Shown here piece by piece: positions 51,860-60,132 of a stretch of DNA of 64,000 nt. How positions within the stretch are numbered: position 1 is the first letter of the stretch; each line of letters starts with the position of its first letter. Source of the DNA: Lachnoclostridium sp. Its GTDB lineage: Bacteria; Bacillota; Clostridia; Lachnospirales; Lachnospiraceae. The notes beneath the pieces were generated by a model. It was given only the letters and a program-made list of their open reading frames with translations. It had not been told where the DNA came from and searched no databases. The stretch lies in the NCBI GenBank assembly GCA_021770065.1, contig JAETRR010000004.1, forward strand, positions 26,985 to 90,984, written 5' to 3'. Made by a program: the position numbers and the translations under genes.

Positions 51860-51877
51860 AATGTATACGCTTACATT
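51860..51877. promoter_or_regulatory. LacI-type operator, upstream copy
   Basis: AATGTATACGCTTACATT, differing from the other operator at one central base. Centres are 93 bp apart, close to nine helical turns, which would allow repression by DNA looping. Further right, 51937-51949 and 51957-51969 are direct repeats TGTATTTTTAAAT upstream of the lacI-like gene. Confidence 0.75.
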
Positions 51878-52057
51878 TTTAGAGACAGAAAACTTGTGAG
51901 CTCTCTCACAATCCTTAAACCAAAATAAAAAAAACTTGTATTTTTAAATCAAATACTGTATTTTTAAATTAAGACAGCAATTTATACAGAATGCCGTCTG
52001 CCTAAACTGTTGCAAATCAAATTGGAAATATACATTGATTCATTAAGAGGGATGATT

Positions 52058-53107
52058 ATGAATTCAAATTATTCTCAGATATCGACCGCTTTCCAGAACA
52101 TTTCCGGGCCTTCCAAAAAAACACGGAACACATCTGCTGATGTTGCACAGCTTGCCGGCGTCTCGCTTGCAACTGTATCCCGCGCATTTGATCCTGCTTC
52201 AAAAATGCGTCCCCAAACACGCGAAAAAGTTCTGAACGCCGCCAAGCAGCTCAAGTATACCCCTGACGCTATAGCCAAAAGTCTGACTTCCCACTCTACT
52301 AATATAATTGCTATTATTATGCAGGATGTCATCAATCCATTTTATTCGAAGATATTAAAAGATTTTTCTTTGCATTTGCAGAAATACGGAAAACAGCTTC
52401 TTTATTTTTATCTCGATTCTCCTGAAAATCTGCATAATCTGATTTACCAGGTTCTGCAGTATCGTGTCGAAGGGATCATTATTTCCTCTGTCACATTGAC
52501 GGAACGGGTTATTGAAGATTTTATTGATTATGGAGTGCCTGTTGTTCTTTTCAACCGCTATGTAAACATTCCTCAGGTTCAGGCCGTATGCTGCGATAAT
52601 ATCCAGGCCGGCCGCGAGTGTGCTGACTACCTTTTTTCCAAGGGCTATCGTACCTTTGCTTTTATAGGCGGGTCTGACGAAGCCCTTACAAGCTTTGACC
52701 GAAAAAACGGCTTTCTTTCACGGCTCATGGAGCGGGGCATTCATAATATTGTTATAGCTGATTCTGATTTCACCTATGATTCTGGCTATCATGCTTTTGA
52801 ACAGCTTTTTCAAAATAATTCCGCTTATCCGCAGGCAGTCTTTTGTGCCAGTGATATTATTTGTGCCGGTGTAATGGACTGCATACGTTTCAAATACAAA
52901 CTCCGCATACCGGAAGACATTGCTCTTGTCGGTTTTGATGATATTCAGCTGGCCACATATATTCCTTATCAGATTACTACATTTGAACAGCCTACTAACC
53001 TAATGATACAAAAGGCCTGCGACTTGATTCTTAATCCTCCCCCCGTGCCTCAGATACCAAATCTGACTCTATTTCCCTGCAAACTAAAGATCCGAACTTC
53101 TTCCTGA
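52058..53107 (+). CDS. LacI-family transcriptional regulator
   Basis: 349 residues from ATG 52058 (AGAGGG upstream). The helix-turn-helix is preceded by an unusual 28-residue Ser/Thr/Asn-rich extension, then TSADVAQLAGVSLATVSRAFDPASKMRPQTREKVLNAAKQLKYTP. The sugar-binding domain follows (IIAIIMQDVINPFYSKIL, GIIISSVTL, PEDIALVGFDDIQLATYIP). Divergent from the sugar-acid operon and the likely repressor acting at the two operators. Confidence 0.92.
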   Translation: MNSNYSQISTAFQNISGPSKKTRNTSADVAQLAGVSLATVSRAFDPASKMRPQTREKVLNAAKQLKYTPDAIAKSLTSHSTNIIAIIMQDVINPFYSKILKDFSLHLQKYGKQLLYFYLDSPENLHNLIYQVLQYRVEGIIISSVTLTERVIEDFIDYGVPVVLFNRYVNIPQVQAVCCDNIQAGRECADYLFSKGYRTFAFIGGSDEALTSFDRKNGFLSRLMERGIHNIVIADSDFTYDSGYHAFEQLFQNNSAYPQAVFCASDIICAGVMDCIRFKYKLRIPEDIALVGFDDIQLATYIPYQITTFEQPTNLMIQKACDLILNPPPVPQIPNLTLFPCKLKIRTSS

Positions 53108-53177
53108 CTTACCACATCACTTTGGAATCTCTGTGCATTGGAAAGCCGCTGCCGGTCATGGAGATTATACATTTAAC

Positions 53178-53312
53178 TGCCGCAAAATTTCATCCATGTT
53201 CCGTTTCCCATAAACAATCCGCAGAATGAAAATCATTTTTTCGCTTCCTGTAGTTTGCCCACAAAATTCGATGCCTCTGTTGGGTTTTCTAACTCTACAG
53301 CGATATATCCCT
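53178..53312 (-). pseudogene. Decayed ParE-type toxin fragment
   Basis: 53178-53242 matches 27886-27950, the end of the intact toxin gene, at 63 of 65 bases; 53249-53310 matches a part about 140 bases further upstream in that gene. The intervening coding part is deleted, leaving MIFILRIVYGKRNMDEILRQ in frame at the end. No antitoxin accompanies it. Confidence 0.8.
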
Positions 53313-53600
53313 TTAGAGATATTTTTTAGATGCTTCAAGACTGAGATTATATTGCTCTTGAATCTTTACAAGGATTGTCTGTGCTGGGACACCTAAACTT
53401 TTTAATATAGAAACAGTGCCCTTGATACCTTCTTCAATACCCTCTCTTTTTATTGTCTTTGCTTCATATTCCAGAACTTTTCCACCCATGACCGCTTTCA
53501 CTTCTTCCTTAACAGAATTATATTTTATATAAAATCTCCAGCTTTGCTTTGTCCTTTTCATATTCATCAAACCGTGTTTCGTGAGAAAAGATATAGTTAA
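53313..53600 (-). pseudogene. C-terminal remnant of an Rpn/PD-DExK-type protein
   Basis: Two frames are needed: FSHETRFDEYEKDKAKLEILYKI, then after a frameshift KEEVKAVMGGKVLEYEAKTI and KREGIEEGIKGTVSILKSLG to a stop. The charged KTIKREGIEEGI tail resembles Rpn-family nucleases or related transposon-associated proteins. The N-terminal nuclease part is absent. Confidence 0.5.
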
Positions 53601-53974
53601 GTGAAGAATCTCTTTCCGCACCTGGGGCAGAATTCAAAATCCTCACGTGTCTCAAATCCGCAGTGCTCACACCTCTTAATCCTGCTTTTGTATCCCGCTC
53701 GTACCTGTGTGAGATTTCGGGGCAGTATCTCTGCATCTTCTCCCCTTGCTATCCGTTTTCCGACCTCCGGATCGAGAGCGTAAACGGTATCGCAGCATGT
53801 AGTCTTCACATAATACTGCCTGCTCCATTTAAAGCAGGGAATGAAAAACAGGGACAGGCACATATAAGTCATAAACACCTGATATCTGCCGTAAGATCCG
53901 CAGTGCTCACAGATAACCAGCCGATCGTATTCAAAATCCTTTTTTCCCTGGGTAATTCCTATCATAAAAAACAT
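53597..53974 (-). CDS. Zinc-ribbon domain protein
   Basis: 125 residues. MFFMIGITQGKKDFEYDRLVICEHCGSYGRYQVFMTYMCLSLFFIPCFKWSRQYYV, then a CC pair and a C-terminal zinc ribbon CEHCGFETREDFEFCPRCGKRFF. One hydrophobic helix near residue 40. A recurrent small protein in Firmicutes with no assigned role. GGAG lies about ten bases before the ATG. Confidence 0.8.
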   Translation of the reverse strand: MFFMIGITQGKKDFEYDRLVICEHCGSYGRYQVFMTYMCLSLFFIPCFKWSRQYYVKTTCCDTVYALDPEVGKRIARGEDAEILPRNLTQVRAGYKSRIKRCEHCGFETREDFEFCPRCGKRFFT

Positions 53975-54059
53975 CTTCGTTATTCTCCAAAATCATTTTC
54001 CCTGTCTCATCCCGAACGGGCATGCCGGCCCGGCTCTCTGCCCGCAGGAATATACGGCG

Positions 54060-54755
54060 TCATTTATGGTTTACTTTAGCAAAAGGGCATTTTTTTCCAA
54101 GGCATTGATTATTTTGAATCCCATAGCTGCATACGACTTCATGTCTTTCCATAGAAATGTCAAAATGTTCTTCAACAAAATCTATTGCAGACAAAACGGA
54201 TAAAAATGAATCTCTTTTACAGCACCGCGGCCCCCCAATCCTGCCAATACATTCTAGGGATCGGGATGTCATTTGATGTGACAGTCCAAATGCTTCTTTT
54301 GCCAGCGGCGTAGAATTGGAAATGATGGATACAAACATTCCTGTACTGATTCCTGCGCCGCAGGCTCCCCAAAAACCGCAGGCTCCTCCGGGAACACTTT
54401 TGCCTCTGCTGTGCATCTCAATCAGCGCCGCCTTAAGATCGATGTCTCCTCCTGCATTCCTGTATGCAGTCAGAAGTGCAGAGCCAACCATAACATGATG
54501 TTCCGGCCCATGCATATGGCAGAATGGCTGCCGCATCATTTTTTCTATAATCTCTATGGGATCCTTTGACTGCTCTTCCAAGCAGATGCCAATAATCGCA
54601 TCCATGCCTTCCATATGGCACTCATTACAGATATAATGCCCGTTTATACATTTTGTTTTGCTGTTTTCTCTTTTATGGCAGAGCACGCATTCCATAAGTT
54701 CATCTTTTTCCAAATATATAAGAGGTGCTTTGCATACAAGACATTCTTCTTTCAT
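54060..54755 (-). CDS. DUF5714-type cysteine-rich protein
   Basis: 231 residues from ATG 54755 (GGAGG six bases upstream). Two CxxC pairs form a ribbon (CLVCKAPL, CVLCHKRE), followed by more Cys/His pairs (CINGHYICNECH, FCHMHGPEHHVMVGSALLTAYRNAGG), a glycine/cysteine-rich GGACGFWGACGAGIS, and a C-terminal GKKCPFA. The pattern matches DUF5714, which is often found in methanogens and anaerobes and may bind metal. No enzymatic role is known to me. Confidence 0.7.
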   Translation of the reverse strand: MKEECLVCKAPLIYLEKDELMECVLCHKRENSKTKCINGHYICNECHMEGMDAIIGICLEEQSKDPIEIIEKMMRQPFCHMHGPEHHVMVGSALLTAYRNAGGDIDLKAALIEMHSRGKSVPGGACGFWGACGAGISTGMFVSIISNSTPLAKEAFGLSHQMTSRSLECIGRIGGPRCCKRDSFLSVLSAIDFVEEHFDISMERHEVVCSYGIQNNQCLGKKCPFAKVNHK

Positions 54756-55026
54756 AATCAGCCTCCGCCAGTGTACTGTATCATTCATATCCGGCAAAAC
54801 TCCGCAGAATAATTTTTCATAACGGATCGTTTTCATTATAAGATAATTGCCCGCTATTTACAATGGCAGGCTGCTGATTTCATATTTTTTGTAAATTCCC
54901 CGAAAACTCCTGCAGCAGTATTGACGTTTCGCCTAAAACATGGTATTACATACACATTGAAAACTACTGTCTCCGGAGAAATCTTTCTTATTTTTGGGAA
55001 AAGCGGCACTTTAGGGAGAGCACAAA

Positions 55027-55569
55027 ATGAATTGGATTGAGGAAGTAAATATTAAAATCAAAAAGAAAAACCAAGTTTTATTCGGAAAAGATTCGGAATA
55101 TCTGCAGGATTTGATAAGCCTGTTCCAAAACCAGAATCACAGGGTTATGGCATTATGGGCATTTGATTTTGCTGCCGAATCTATCGCAGTGCTTGAGGAA
55201 AAATACCCGGAAGAAATGAGGCCCAGGGAAGCATTGAAAGCAGTTCGGGACTGGTCAGCCGGAAAGCAGAAAATGCGGCCGGCACAGCGAAAGATTCTGG
55301 ACTGCCACGCCTTTGCGAAAGAGATTGACTGTAAAGAAGATATCGCTTTGTGCCATGCCATAGGACAGGCCTGCGCAGTTGTTCACACGGCCGGGCATGC
55401 AATCGGGTATCCAATCTATGATCTCACCTCCATCATATACAGGCTTGGGATCGATCATTGTATAGAAGCACTTGAGAGACGTAAGCAGGCATATATTGAC
55501 AGATTATTTTACTGGAATGAGCATTTAGACGATTATCAAGGTGAATGGGCCGGCTTTATGCTAAAATGA
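55027..55569 (+). CDS. Imm5-like putative immunity protein
   Basis: 180 residues, all-helical. RVMALWAFDFAAESIAVLEEKYPEEMRPREAL and HAIGQACAVVHTAGHAIGYPIYDLTSIIYR match the Imm5 family, named from bacterial polymorphic toxin loci. No toxin gene is beside it, so it may be an orphan immunity gene against toxins of neighbours, or have another job. AGGGAGAG precedes the ATG. Confidence 0.7.
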   Translation: MNWIEEVNIKIKKKNQVLFGKDSEYLQDLISLFQNQNHRVMALWAFDFAAESIAVLEEKYPEEMRPREALKAVRDWSAGKQKMRPAQRKILDCHAFAKEIDCKEDIALCHAIGQACAVVHTAGHAIGYPIYDLTSIIYRLGIDHCIEALERRKQAYIDRLFYWNEHLDDYQGEWAGFMLK

Positions 55570-55605
55570 ATCCGGCCTGAGGGGCTGTTTCTCCTGCTAT
55601 AGCAG

Positions 55606-56808
55606 CTAATCCTCCTGCTCATTTCCCGCTTCCGGTATATATAATCGTGTTCCCGGCAGGATCAAATCTTCATCCCAGCCGATAATACTTCTGTTCATAC
55701 GATAGATTAGGTCGTAATAATCACCACGTCCATAGCTTTTGTACGCAATATTCCACAGACAGTCCCCCGGACTTACTATGTACTTATGATCATCCACCGT
55801 TTCTTCCACTTCTTCCGGCATCAGATAATGCTGCTGCCCCAGATCCATCCCTTTTCCATAAAATAGTTCTTTTTCCACAGTCCCGTCCGCTGCCACTTTC
55901 TTAATTGCAGGCGATTCCCATTGGGGACGAAAATAATAAACGCTTCCATCCTCGCAGGAAAGCTCCCAATCCTCTTTCACCAGATAGGTATATACCTCTG
56001 CCTGCCCTCTGTCCTCATGGTATTCATAGGAATAGAGCGTGATCTCGTCCTCTGTTGTTACCACTTCCAGAACAGGGAGCCCCTGGCTATTGTATTGATA
56101 GAGGTGATGCTCCCATGCCCCCGCTTCATTTGTTCCCCAGTAATCATAGTACTGCAGCTCTTCCATAAGACGGGCTCCCTCATAAACTGCCTGATATCCG
56201 CGGTTGAAAAAAAGCTCCTCACTGTAACCGTAAGGATCGGAACCTACATCCCGTCTGTAGGTCAGGCTTTTTTGCAGTCTGCCCTCTTCATCGAACTGAT
56301 AGTCCGAAACCTCAAACATATACCGGGCCGCCACATAATAGCCGTCCATATAGGGCATGCTGTTTGATTTGTAATAAATATATCTGCAAGTATGGTTTTC
56401 ATCATCTCTCTGGTAAATATTTTCTTCACAGTAGCTTCTGCTGCCGCTGAGGATACCGGGAGAATACCCCAGTACATAGAGCAGACGATGGTTTTCATCA
56501 AAATATGCATGCGAGATCTCCGCAATCTCTTCCTCATTATAGATTTTGTTCACCCGTGTATAAGAATTATTGAGACTGTTTTCAGAAAAAAGGCTGTCTT
56601 TGTCATACTCATAGGTTTCATGGCCGTTCGGTTCCAGCCTGCTGTCTTCTGCATAGATACCTTGAAAATCATCCTCTGCGCTGTCATTTTCTTCCGCATT
56701 ACTTACAGAGCCGCCATGACTGTACAGATATATCAGACATAATAACAGGAGCCCTGTACAACCGCAGATTTTCCATAGAACAGAAATACAAATTTTCTTC
56801 TTTTTCAT
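55606..56808 (-). CDS. Membrane-anchored LysM protein with beta-rich repeat region
   Basis: About 400 residues. N-terminal signal anchor MKKKKICISVLWKICGCTGLLLLCLIYLY, an acidic linker, a middle region of YxYxxxGxL-like repeats (EHHLYQYNSQGLPVLE, FDEEGRLQKSLTY), and a C-terminal LysM domain (KYIVSPGDCLWNIAYKSYGRGDYYDLIYRMN ... ILPGTRLYIPE) that should hold it to peptidoglycan. Start is uncertain: ATGs at 56844 and 56832 are in frame but no start has a strong binding site. Confidence 0.72.
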   Translation of the reverse strand: MKKKKICISVLWKICGCTGLLLLCLIYLYSHGGSVSNAEENDSAEDDFQGIYAEDSRLEPNGHETYEYDKDSLFSENSLNNSYTRVNKIYNEEEIAEISHAYFDENHRLLYVLGYSPGILSGSRSYCEENIYQRDDENHTCRYIYYKSNSMPYMDGYYVAARYMFEVSDYQFDEEGRLQKSLTYRRDVGSDPYGYSEELFFNRGYQAVYEGARLMEELQYYDYWGTNEAGAWEHHLYQYNSQGLPVLEVVTTEDEITLYSYEYHEDRGQAEVYTYLVKEDWELSCEDGSVYYFRPQWESPAIKKVAADGTVEKELFYGKGMDLGQQHYLMPEEVEETVDDHKYIVSPGDCLWNIAYKSYGRGDYYDLIYRMNRSIIGWDEDLILPGTRLYIPEAGNEQED

Positions 56809-57026
56809 ATTTGTTTCTTTCTTATTTTTCATCGTCAATATCATGTGTTATTGTATAATATCCGATTGATAATCTGCACCGGCAGACGCGCGAAGGCACG
56901 TGCCGGCAGCCCCGGCTTCAGCTGCTGATCCGGATAACGGGTACTTTTCCTTTTATCTGTGTTCCGTCCCAACAGCATACGGACAGAACCAGCCGTTATC
57001 CCGGAAGACGGGATCCGGATGCTTTT

Positions 57027-57042
57027 GTTAGTACGAACTAAC
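57027..57042. promoter_or_regulatory. MarR-type palindromic operator
   Basis: GTTAGTACGAACTAAC, a palindrome with one mismatched central pair. It lies directly downstream of the minus-strand promoter at 57052-57081, where a bound repressor would block transcription. No marR gene is in the window. Confidence 0.55.
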
Positions 57043-57051
57043 TTAATTTTC

Positions 57052-57081
57052 AGTATACCTCTTATTTCTTGCTCTTGTCAA
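57052..57081 (-). promoter_or_regulatory. Strong minus-strand promoter without close gene
   Basis: TTGACA (57081-57076), 18-base spacer, TATACT (57057-57052). The nearest minus-strand gene start is about 240 bases away. The DNA between (56845-57026) is GC-rich with several inverted repeats (GGATAACGG/CCGTTATCC among them) and no good small gene. Confidence 0.6.
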
Positions 57082-57138
57082 TAGGATTGAAAACCACAGA
57101 CCGGACCGGTCTTTTAAAAATGACGTATAAAACGTCTC

Positions 57139-57195
57139 TTGACAAATATGGAAATATAAGTTAGAATTATTTTAAATAATTTAGAATTATTTTAA
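57139..57195 (+). promoter_or_regulatory. perR promoter with two PerR-type boxes
   Basis: TTGACA at 57139-57144, 17-base spacer, TAGAAT at 57162-57167. TTAGAATTATTTTAA occurs exactly twice, at 57161-57175 and 57181-57195, 20 bp apart; it resembles the 7-1-7 PerR box. The first copy covers the -10, so autorepression is likely. Confidence 0.75.
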
Positions 57196-57224
57196 TTTTA
57201 AATCTAAACAGAGGTGACGGCAAT

Positions 57225-57605
57225 ATGACAAAATATGAGCGTGAAATATATCATATCATTACCGGATCCGTGAAGCATCTGACTGTAGAACAAATATATA
57301 TGGAAATTAAAAACAAGTATCCCAAAGTCGTTCTGGCTACAGTATATAACAATGTAAACAAGCTGTGGAAAGCAGGTCTGATCCGCAAAGTCTCCGTTGA
57401 AAATATGCCGGACAGATATGACCGTCTGACCAGACACGATCACCTGGTCTGCCAGAGATGCGGCAGATTAGCAGATATCTCATTTGAGGATTTAACCGTC
57501 TCTCTGCGCAGGCAATTAGGGGAAGATTTTCTCTCATACGATCTGAAAGTTTTTTATCTATGCCCGGACTGCCGGAAACAAGAGAAAAATAAAGATAATA
57601 TATAA
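57225..57605 (+). CDS. perR: Fur-family peroxide-type regulator
   Basis: 126 residues. Winged helix KHLTVEQIYMEIKNKYPKVVLATVYNNVNKLWKAGLIRKV, then RYDRLTRHDHLVCQRCGRLADI with the regulatory-metal Asp/His ligands and the first CxxC, and CPDC at the end for structural zinc. The Asp in YDR supports PerR rather than Fur. PerR boxes in its own promoter agree. First gene of a three-gene stress operon. Confidence 0.88.
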   Translation: MTKYEREIYHIITGSVKHLTVEQIYMEIKNKYPKVVLATVYNNVNKLWKAGLIRKVSVENMPDRYDRLTRHDHLVCQRCGRLADISFEDLTVSLRRQLGEDFLSYDLKVFYLCPDCRKQEKNKDNI

Positions 57606-57624
57606 AATCAGAAAGGAGATCACT

Positions 57625-58362
57625 ATGTTAAAAGGAAAAACAGCCGTCGTTACCGGCGGCACACGGGGAATCGGCTTCTCCATCGCAAAAAAATATCTGG
57701 AAAACGGAGCGAATGTGGCGATTACCGGTTCCCGGCAGGAAACTGTGGAAAAGGCACTGGCGCAGCTGACGGAATATAAAGAGCGCGTCATGGGTGTCTG
57801 GCCCGATCTCTGCAGTCCAGAGGAAACTGCCGCTGCCTTCGCTTCTGTCAGGGAGCGGTTCGGCTCCTTTGATATCCTGGCAAACAATGCGGGGATTTCT
57901 TCCCGAACCAGCCTGTATGAGTATACGCTGGACGAATTTTCCAAAATTCTGGACATTAACCTGAAAGCCGTCTTTGTCTGCTCCCAGGCGGCAGCGCGGC
58001 TTATGAAGGAACAGGGCGGCGGTGTGATCATCAATGCCAGCTCCATGGTGGGAGAATACGGACAGCCCTCCGGCTGCGGCTACCCTGCCACTAAATTTGC
58101 CGTCAACGGCTTAACAAAATCCCTGGCCAGAGAGCTGGCAAAGGACCATATCCGTGTCAACGCGGTAGCTCCCGGCGTAACCAAAACCGACATGGTTGCG
58201 GCCCTGCCCAGGGAAATGGTAGAACGGATCTCCGCAGGAATTCCTTTAGGGCGCCCGGGAGAACCGGAGGATGTCGCTAACGCCTATCTGTATCTGGCCA
58301 GCGATATGGCATCTTATGTGACCGGAATCGTTCTGCGGGTTGACGGCGCGGCAATGACTTAA
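57625..58362 (+). CDS. Short-chain dehydrogenase/reductase, FabG-like
   Basis: 245 residues: TGGTRGIGFSIA, NNAGISS, NASSMVGEYG, YPATKFAVNG, PGVTKTDMV. Resembles 3-oxoacyl-ACP reductase or glucose dehydrogenase type SDRs. It starts 20 bases after perR with AAAGGAG upstream and is followed 14 bases later by the rubredoxin gene. Role in stress response is inferred only from the operon. Confidence 0.9.
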   Translation: MLKGKTAVVTGGTRGIGFSIAKKYLENGANVAITGSRQETVEKALAQLTEYKERVMGVWPDLCSPEETAAAFASVRERFGSFDILANNAGISSRTSLYEYTLDEFSKILDINLKAVFVCSQAAARLMKEQGGGVIINASSMVGEYGQPSGCGYPATKFAVNGLTKSLARELAKDHIRVNAVAPGVTKTDMVAALPREMVERISAGIPLGRPGEPEDVANAYLYLASDMASYVTGIVLRVDGAAMT

Positions 58363-58375
58363 GGAGGTTTTTCTT

Positions 58376-59002
58376 ATGGATAAAAAGGCAATGTATAAAT
58401 TGAGCTATGGGCTGTTTGTGCTCACCTCTGCTTTTGAAAATAAAGACAACGGCTGTATTATTAACACCGGCATACAGGTAACCAGTGAGCCGAACCGCGT
58501 CAGCATCGCGGTAAACAAGGGAAATTTTACGAGGGAACTCATAGAAAAGAGCGGCAGATTCAATCTCTCCATTCTCAGCGAGTCGGCAGGCTTTGAGATC
58601 TTCCGGCACTTCGGATTCCAGTCCGGCCGGGATGCAGATAAATTTGCCGCCTATCCGGACTGCAGGCGAAGCGCGAATGGTCTCTACTACATCACCACCG
58701 GAACCAACGCCTATATCAGCGCGGCGGTAGAACAGACCGTTGACCTGGGCAGCCACATGCTGTTTATCGCAGCCGTGGACGATATGGAAGTACTTTCCAA
58801 AGTTCCTTCGGCAACCTACGCCTACTATCAGTCTGAGATCAAACCGAAGCCTGTTCAGCAGCCGTCCACCGGGAAAACCGCATGGCGCTGCACGGTATGC
58901 GGCTATATCTATGAAGGAGAGGAACTTCCGGCAGATTTTACCTGTCCGCTGTGCAAGCATCCCGCATCCGACTTTGAAAAAATCGGGGCTGTCGTGAAAT
59001 AA
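58376..59002 (+). CDS. High-molecular-weight rubredoxin (flavin reductase-rubredoxin fusion)
   Basis: 208 residues. N-terminal FMN-binding flavin reductase domain (LSYGLFVLTSAFENKDNGCIINTGIQVTSEP) and a C-terminal rubredoxin with CTVCGYIYEGEELPADFTCPLCKHP. In Clostridia such proteins carry electrons from NADH to flavodiiron oxygen or nitric-oxide reductases. PerR control fits an oxygen-defence role. The last codons and the stop lie inside the GGGGCTG hairpin repeat. Confidence 0.92.
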   Translation: MDKKAMYKLSYGLFVLTSAFENKDNGCIINTGIQVTSEPNRVSIAVNKGNFTRELIEKSGRFNLSILSESAGFEIFRHFGFQSGRDADKFAAYPDCRRSANGLYYITTGTNAYISAAVEQTVDLGSHMLFIAAVDDMEVLSKVPSATYAYYQSEIKPKPVQQPSTGKTAWRCTVCGYIYEGEELPADFTCPLCKHPASDFEKIGAVVK

Positions 59003-59011
59003 GGCAGCCCC
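58985..59011. repeat. GGGGCTG hairpin repeat overlapping the rubredoxin stop
   Basis: 27-base hairpin, arms GGGGCTG and CAGCCCC, interior TCGTGAAATAAGG. It encodes the last codons (GAVVK-stop) of the rubredoxin gene and may end the transcript. Third member of the family with 6459-6640 and 39057-39083. Confidence 0.75.
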
Positions 59012-59067
59012 TGCCCTTATCCGGAATGTCAAATCGTTTTTGGCGTCTTCCGTATCAGAGACATTCT

Positions 59068-60093
59068 TTACTCTTCCATCAACTCTTTGATTCTCTGAAC
59101 CATATGGGATATGAGATACCATATGGTTTCATAATGCATATACTGCAGCATATTCTTATCACATAAAAATTTGATCTGCGCCGGAAAGTCTTCGTCCGAA
59201 TTCCAAAAGGAAAAAACCACGTCCAGAGACCGGAACACCGGAACTCTGAAGCTCACATCTCCTTTTCCGTACGGCTTTCCATTCAGCCTTTCCAGAGCCT
59301 GTGCAAGCTGCTCTGTCTTTCCGTCAAAGAAAGCCTCTTCCTTTTTAAAAGAACCCTCTCCGGCATAGGATGCGGCATTCTGTACATTGGAAAGCCGCTG
59401 TATTAATGCAAACTCATTTGAGGGGGACGCACCTTTCCCGGAATAGCAGAGAATATCATAAATGGTCATCACTTCATTAAAATCAGCTTCTTTTATATCG
59501 GCAAAATCGTTTTCTGACCATTCCACGCGGCCGGTCTGACAATTAACTCTGTAGCTTCTGCTCAAAAACTCCAGATATAAACAGCCGTTCTCCAGGGGAA
59601 TTCGCAGCTTCTCTGCAATTTCCTTATGATTATATTTGAAAAACTGCTTTTGTGTTTTTCGTTTGGCAATTTCATAATTTGACAGCTTCTTACAGACGCA
59701 GAAATAACAGCTTGTTTCTCGTTTTGAAGACTTTTCCGGGCATTCATATATCCTGCCGTCTCTGCCTTCTGTCACCCTGATCTCCAGCTCTTCTATGGGA
59801 TGCATGGGCCTTTCTGCAATACAGGTAAGGTAAATGCTGCTGATTATGATATATTTCCATGCCTCCTGTTTATCCGGCAGATGCCGGGAAAGGTAATCTT
59901 TCAGAACACGGGTAAGCTCCTGTGCAGACTGTTCATCAACAAAACTCTGCTCTTCGCCTGCACAGGGCTGCTTCATTTCCCTAAGGACGTTGTAATTAAA
60001 ATCACTGACGGGCAGCTCTCTCTTGCGCAGCTGCTCCCATTCCTCCCGGGTTATCGCAAGATTCAGCTGGTTTCGTAATTCTTTCTTTGTCAT
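59068..60093 (-). CDS. DUF3786-containing protein
   Basis: 341 residues. The C-terminal 170 residues match DUF3786: DFNEVMTIYDILCYSGKGA, GDVSFRVPVFRSLDVVFSFWNSDEDFPAQIKFLCDKNMLQYMHYETIWYLI. The N-terminal half is not recognised and contains CPEKSSKRETSCYFCVCKK, a cysteine group that could bind metal. ATG 60093 is chosen over 60123 because of AGAAG upstream. DUF3786 genes often lie near cobalamin or corrinoid functions; none is seen here. Confidence 0.75.
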   Translation of the reverse strand: MTKKELRNQLNLAITREEWEQLRKRELPVSDFNYNVLREMKQPCAGEEQSFVDEQSAQELTRVLKDYLSRHLPDKQEAWKYIIISSIYLTCIAERPMHPIEELEIRVTEGRDGRIYECPEKSSKRETSCYFCVCKKLSNYEIAKRKTQKQFFKYNHKEIAEKLRIPLENGCLYLEFLSRSYRVNCQTGRVEWSENDFADIKEADFNEVMTIYDILCYSGKGASPSNEFALIQRLSNVQNAASYAGEGSFKKEEAFFDGKTEQLAQALERLNGKPYGKGDVSFRVPVFRSLDVVFSFWNSDEDFPAQIKFLCDKNMLQYMHYETIWYLISHMVQRIKELMEE

Positions 60094-60132
60094 AAGATTT
60101 CTTCTCTGCTTTTCCTTATGCATGGCTCGGTG

